Positions 62,570 through 64,000 of a stretch of DNA of 64,000 bases are shown here, in pieces; within the stretch, counting starts at the first letter, position 1; the number at the start of each line of letters is the position of its first letter. Source of the stretch: Streptomyces sp. BK340. Lineage in GTDB: Bacteria > Actinomycetota > Actinomycetes > Streptomycetales > Streptomycetaceae. Under the pieces are notes generated by a model. It was not told where the DNA came from. It did not search any database and saw only the letters and a list, made by a program, of their open reading frames with translations. The stretch is from positions 1-64,000 of the forward strand of contig NZ_VISR01000016.1 of assembly GCF_007827595.1 (NCBI RefSeq). Reading direction: 5' to 3'. The position numbers and the translations under genes are program-made.

Positions 62570-64000
62570 CTGCTTGCCTCCTCGGCTGTGCCCCCCGTGG
62601 CGTGTTCGGTGTGTGCGGCGATCTCTGTCTCTACGTCCCTGTAGCCGGCCTGTGCTCCTTGGCGGAAGCCGCCGAGTCTGCGGCGGAGGGCTTCGGCGTC
62701 CACGGATGCGCTGCGCTGGCGGGGCGCGGCTGTGGGCGCGGTGATCCTGGGTGTGCGCTTGGGGAGGCCCTTGCTGGTGAGCGCCTCGGCTTCGCCTTCG
62801 GCGCCCTCGCTCCCACCCGCACCACCCGTGCGGCTTTCGTCGTCGACCGCGGGTGGCCCCGGCTGGGCGTACCCGCCGTCGGCGACCGCGGGCGCGTCGT
62901 GGGCGGCGGGTGCGTGGAAGGCCGCGCGTACGGCGCGGGCCTCGGGTGCGCCGTGAGCCGCGGGCGCGTCGGACTGGGGTGCGTGGGCGTTGTGGGGCTC
63001 AGGTGCGCCGTGAGCCGCGGGCTCGTCGGACTCTGGCGCGTGGGAGGCGACACGGGCGCCGCGGGCCTCAGGTGCGCCATGAGCAGCGGGCTCGTCGGAC
63101 TCTGGTGCGGGGGAGGCCGCGCGGGCGCCGCGGGACTCAGGTGCCCCGTGGGCCACGGGCGCGTCGGCGGCCTCGGGCGGCTCGGTGGCATGGGGGGTCT
63201 CGGAGTCGGGCGGTGTGTCCGGGAGCAGGAGCTCCATCGTCGTCTCGGCGAAGGTTTCCACCGGCTCCTTCGGGCGGGTCACCGATTCCCCGGTGGCCTG
63301 CTCGTCGGGCTCCGGCCTGGTGTGGGCCTGGGCCTCCAGGTCCTCCGCTTCGCGGGCGAGCTTCTCCGCCAGCGCCACCAGCGGGTCCGTGTCCTTGTCC
63401 GGGTCCTTGGCGCGGGCGGGCAGGACGTTGGAGTTGGCCTCGGCGTCCGCGCCGGGGAAGGAGACGGTCTGGGTGGAGTCCGAGAGTCCCGCCGCGGGCG
63501 GGACCGCCGCCGTGGGGGCCTCGGTCAGGAGGGACTGCGGCAGCACGACGACCGCCGCCACCCCGCCCTGCTTCTGCTCGCGCAGCTGGACGCGGACACC
63601 GTGCCGGTGGGCGAGGCGGGCCACGACGTACAGGCCGAGACCGAGGCCGGCCTCGCCCTCCTGGTCGTACGGCGAGGCGGGGTCGAAGTCGGTGAGGCGG
63701 GCGTTGAGGCGGTCGAGCCGGTCGCCCGCCAGGCCGATGCCCTCGTCCTGGACGGAGAGCATGACCTCGCCGGATTCGAGGAGCCAGCCGGAGACCTCGA
63801 CGGGCAGGTCCGGCGGGGAGAACGAGGTGGCGTTCTCCATGAGTTCCGCGAGCAGGTGGGAGAGGTCGTCGGCCGCGAAACCCGCCACATGGGCGTGCGG
63901 GGGCAGGGCGGCGATACGGACGCGCTCGTAGCGTTCGATCTCGCTGACCGCCGCCCGTACGACGTCCACCAGCGGGACCGGGCCGTGGTGCTGCTGGACG
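62566..64000 (-). CDS. cvnA: Conservon sensor-kinase-like CvnA (5' end outside window)
   Basis: Only the C-terminal part is present; the frame continues past the right edge. It has a histidine-kinase-type ATPase domain: N-box LLAELMENATSFSPPD, G1 VQDEGIGL and G2 EAGLGLGLYVVARLAHRHG. A long disordered tail follows, rich in Ala, Pro, His and Glu, with imperfect repeats of the ESDEPAAHGAPE type (about 62.94-63.18 kb). Phosphoacceptor and membrane regions would lie outside. The stop is coupled to cvnB. Confidence 0.93.
   Translation of the reverse strand, partial: VQQHHGPVPLVDVVRAAVSEIERYERVRIAALPPHAHVAGFAADDLSHLLAELMENATSFSPPDLPVEVSGWLLESGEVMLSVQDEGIGLAGDRLDRLNARLTDFDPASPYDQEGEAGLGLGLYVVARLAHRHGVRVQLREQKQGGVAAVVVLPQSLLTEAPTAAVPPAAGLSDSTQTVSFPGADAEANSNVLPARAKDPDKDTDPLVALAEKLAREAEDLEAQAHTRPEPDEQATGESVTRPKEPVETFAETTMELLLPDTPPDSETPHATEPPEAADAPVAHGAPESRGARAASPAPESDEPAAHGAPEARGARVASHAPESDEPAAHGAPEPHNAHAPQSDAPAAHGAPEARAVRAAFHAPAAHDAPAVADGGYAQPGPPAVDDESRTGGAGGSEGAEGEAEALTSKGLPKRTPRITAPTAAPRQRSASVDAEALRRRLGGFRQGAQAGYRDVETEIAAHTEHATGGTAEEASS

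Overview
The window is high-GC actinobacterial DNA, almost certainly Streptomyces. Supporting markers are a cvnABCD conservon, the Ku/LigD-polymerase divergent pair, a SEDS/PBP pair, a CsbD-like protein, a SpoIIE-type PAS/GAF phosphatase, GTG/TTG starts and very long antisense open frames. It has two parts: an accessory island (about 1-28.1 kb, visibly lower GC) and a conventional chromosomal stretch (about 28.2-64 kb).

Island, left half (+ strand, 0.7-10.6 kb). After the tail of an IS5-type transposase comes a translationally coupled operon: a MORC/MutL-like GHKL ATPase, a Z1-domain SF2 ATPase, a DUF4420 PD-(D/E)XK nuclease and an AIPR protein. A C5-cytosine methyltransferase fused to an endonuclease III/MutY-like Fe-S domain follows. 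A second MORC-like ATPase (minus strand), an HNH endonuclease with a zinc ribbon, and a three-domain RAMA-CBS-HEPN protein come next. The MORC/Z1/DUF4420/AIPR/methylase core matches, from memory, a restriction-modification-like system described by comparative genomics (Iyer, Abhiman and Aravind, 2008).

Island, right half (- strand, 26.8-15.6 kb). A second coupled operon encodes a 1570-aa sacsin-type GHKL ATPase fused to an SF2 helicase, a NERD nuclease fused to a UvrD-like helicase, DrmA and DrmB. This is DISARM-like but has neither the PLD protein DrmC nor a methyltransferase of its own. The RAMA-CBS-HEPN gene lies downstream on the same strand. The island ends at a tRNA-Arg(CCG) 3' fragment followed by a strong terminator, the expected product of integration into a tRNA gene. 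A frameshifted tyrosine recombinase and a HIRAN protein lie just beyond.

Chromosomal part. 31-38 kb holds stress-type genes: a SpoIIE phosphatase, paired small envelope proteins, CsbD, DUF3592, an MBL hydrolase, a GYD protein and a GNAT. At 38.1-40.6 kb a cytochrome P450 follows a 31-codon aromatic-rich peptide gene with a strong ribosome-binding site and an upstream palindrome, a candidate P450-modified RiPP locus. It is flanked by a cupin and an internally deleted SDR. From 40.9 to 64 kb come a nucleotidyltransferase, a Ser/Thr kinase, Ku, LigD polymerase, a NERD protein, a phosphatase, a lipoprotein/histidine kinase pair, FtsW/RodA plus PBP, two diiron proteins, a TetR regulator, an NlpC/P60 hydrolase, a styrene-monooxygenase-like FMO and the conservon, whose cvnA runs off the right edge.
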